A stretch of DNA of 64,000 bases, from assembly GCF_000189635.1 (NCBI RefSeq), contig NW_002476271.1, positions 145,628-209,627 on the forward strand, given 5' to 3'. Position numbers and translations under genes: made by a program. Shown here piece after piece: positions 62,242 to 64,000 of this stretch. The DNA is from Tetrahymena thermophila SB210. Its lineage: Eukaryota > Ciliophora > Oligohymenophorea > Hymenostomatida > Tetrahymenidae. The notes beneath the pieces were generated by a model. That model was not told where the DNA came from. It did not search any database and saw only the letters and a list, made by a program, of their open reading frames with translations. How positions within the stretch are numbered: position 1 is the stretch's first letter; every line of letters begins with the position of its first letter.

Positions 62242-64000
62242 TCAGAAATCAAAGACAACTAATCTTTTTGATTTAAGAAACTTGCTTAATACTTTGAATT
62301 TTTATGATTTATTCATTGAGCTAAAACTTTTATAATAAATTAGTGTAAATTTTTAAATAAATATCAAAATAGAATAAACTTTTAAATTAAAAATTATTCT
62401 TTAAATTAATAAATAAAATAATTTTAGTGGAATAAAAAAGATAAAAAAATAAAATAAATAAAGCTATCAAATAAATTCATAGAGCTTTTTTGTTTTATAT
62501 TAATCTTTATAGTTTAAAATATCACAATCAAAAACAAATAAACTGTTTTTACTCAAGGTAAAGTGTCAAATTTGAGAGATTAATGCAATTTGCTAAAGCA
62601 GAACATAAGCCTGATGCACCCATCGCACCAATTTAATTTCCACTTTTTAAATATTGAAGAAAAAAAATATCATTAAATAGTTAATTAGAAGGAAAAAATG
62701 AAGAAAAAATATGAAATAATAAGAAATAAATAATAAAAGCAAAAGTTGAAAATAAAATGATGAGCTAAATTAACAAAGAAAGAACAAAAAAAAGCAAGCA
62801 CAATAAAAAAAAAAGAAAAAAGAGCTTTATTGCTTTTAATTAGTTTTTATAATTAAAATTATCACAATCCAAAACAAATAAACTGTTTTTACTCAAAGCT
62901 AAGTGTCAAATTTGAGAGATTAATGCAATTTGCTAAAGCAGAACCTAAGCCTGATGCACCTTCATCGCCAATTTAATTTCTACTTTTTAAATATTGAAGA
63001 AAAAATATATCATTAAATAGTTAATTAGAAGGAAAAAATGAAGAAAAAATATGAAATAATAAGAAATAAATAATAAAAGCAAAAGTTGAAAATAAAATGA
63101 TGAGCTAAATTAACAAAGAAAGAACAAAAAAAAGCAAGCACAATAAAAAAAAAAGAAAAAAGAGCTTTATTGTTTTTAATTAGTTTTTATAATTAAAATT
63201 ATCACAATCCAAAACAAATAAACTGTTTTTACTCAAAGCTAAGTGTCAAATTTGAGAGATTAATGCAATTTGCTAAAGCAGAACCTAAGCCTGATGCACC
63301 TTCATCACCAATTTAATTTCTACTTTTTAAATATTGAAGAAAAAATATATCATTAAATAGTTAATTAAAGGAAAAAATGAAGAAAAAATATGAAATAATA
63401 AGAAATAAATAATAAAAGCAAAAGTTGAAAATAAAATGATGAGCTAAATTAACAAAGAAAGAACAAAAAAAAAGCAAGCACAATAAAAAGAAAAATAAAA
63501 AAGAGCTTTATTGTTTTTAATTAGTTTTTATAATTTAAAATATCACAATCCAAAACAAATAAACTGTTTTTACTCAAGGTTAAGTGTCAAATTTGAGAGA
63601 TTAATGCAATTTGCTAAAGCAGAACCTAAGCCTGATGCACCTTCATCACCAATTTAATTTCCACTTTTTAAATATTGAAGAAAAAATATATCATTAAATA
63701 GTTAATTAAAGGAAAAAATGAAGAAAAAATATGAAATAATAAGAAATAAATAATAAAAGCAAAAGTTTAAAATAAAATGATGAGCTAAATTAACAAAGAA
63801 AGAACAAAAAAAAGCAAGCACAATAAAAAAAAAAGAAAAAAGAGCTTTATTGTTTTTAATTAGTTTTTATAATTTAAAATATCACAATCCAAAACAAATA
63901 AACTGTTTTTACTAAAAGTGGAGTGTCAAATTTGAGAGATTAATGCAATTTGCTAAAGCAGAACCTAAGCCTGATGCACCCATTGCACCAATTTAATTTT
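62242..64000 (-). CDS. LRR protein, 3' part (5' end beyond window)
   Basis: Minus-strand gene entering from the right edge. Exons visible: 64000-63913 (cut by the window), 63663-63574, 63322-63233, 62982-62893 and 62642-62553, each 90 nt and phase 2, then a terminal exon 62326-62242. Each 90-nt exon encodes one LRR of about 30 aa with the core NQIGDEGASGLGSALANC followed by INLSNLTLNL. The last exon encodes KSQKFKVLSKFLKSKRLVVF, then DF and TGA. The leftmost repeat differs most (IGAMGASGLCSALANC). Introns begin GTAAAAACAG and end TTTAAAAAG. The exons are symmetric, so repeat number can change without breaking the frame. What lies N-terminal is not visible. Confidence 0.8.
62481..64000. repeat. 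340-bp tandem repeat array (LRR exon plus intron)
   Basis: Four and a half near-identical units with boundaries at about 62481, 62821, 63161, 63502 and 63841; the donor-to-donor spacing is 340, 340, 341 and 339 bp. Each unit holds one 90-nt LRR exon (minus) and a ~250-nt intron. Intron and exon are almost equally conserved between the inner units, which indicates recent tandem duplication or gene conversion. The outermost left unit is the most diverged. Confidence 0.9.

Noticed and set aside
1-64000. tRNA genes, CRISPR arrays, riboswitches, bacterial-type promoters, the Tetrahymena chromosome breakage sequence
   Set aside because: None was found by eye on either strand; the only GTTCGAAT-like boxes belong to the 5S rRNA genes, and bacterial element types do not apply to this genome.

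Overview
The window is a macronuclear-type piece of a ciliate genome, most likely Tetrahymena. It is about 75-80% AT. Long conserved reading frames stay open only if TAA and TAG are read as glutamine and TGA is the sole stop. Genes have short, AT-rich GT...AG introns, often 50-60 nt. Because a standard-code scan breaks nearly every gene, the gene models here were built by hand with the ciliate code, using splice-site phase and family homology as checks.

Layout, left to right: elongation factor 1-beta (minus, 3 exons); a long gene-free stretch; a polycystin/TRP-type channel (minus); a 22-exon leucine-rich-repeat (LRR) gene with about one repeat per exon (minus, 8.5-12.1 kb); a divergent kinesin (minus, 12.9-17.6 kb); a tubulin-tyrosine-ligase-like glutamylase (plus, 18.7-23.1 kb); two tandem, intronless, same-length paralogues of an unrecognised multi-pass membrane protein (minus, 23.7-27.6 kb); five tandem 5S rRNA genes (minus, 27.9-29.0 kb); an unrecognised 474-aa protein (minus); decayed tandem copies of a phosphatidylserine decarboxylase (PSD) 3' end, followed by the intact PSD gene (minus); a 9-exon sirtuin with an 8-nt microexon (plus, 35.9-37.3 kb); a ciliate-type two-TM membrane protein (minus); a second PSD (minus); a small gene with a likely frameshift (minus); a PDI-like protein (plus); a 1243-aa TPR protein (minus); decayed LRR exons (plus orientation, ~51-52 kb); a secreted Asn/Asp/Lys-rich protein (plus); a second two-TM protein (plus, 58.1-60.4 kb); and the 3' end of another LRR gene, built from near-identical 340-bp tandem units, that runs off the right edge.

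There is no operon logic. Neighbours are independent eukaryotic genes, but several are local duplicates: two PSDs flanking the sirtuin, two membrane paralogues in tandem, two two-TM proteins 20 kb apart, and three LRR loci. Functions represented include translation (eEF1B, 5S rRNA), microtubules (kinesin, TTLL), phospholipid synthesis (PSD), ER folding (PDI-like), NAD-dependent deacylation (sirtuin) and ion transport. No tRNA, CRISPR array, IES or intact transposon was recognised.
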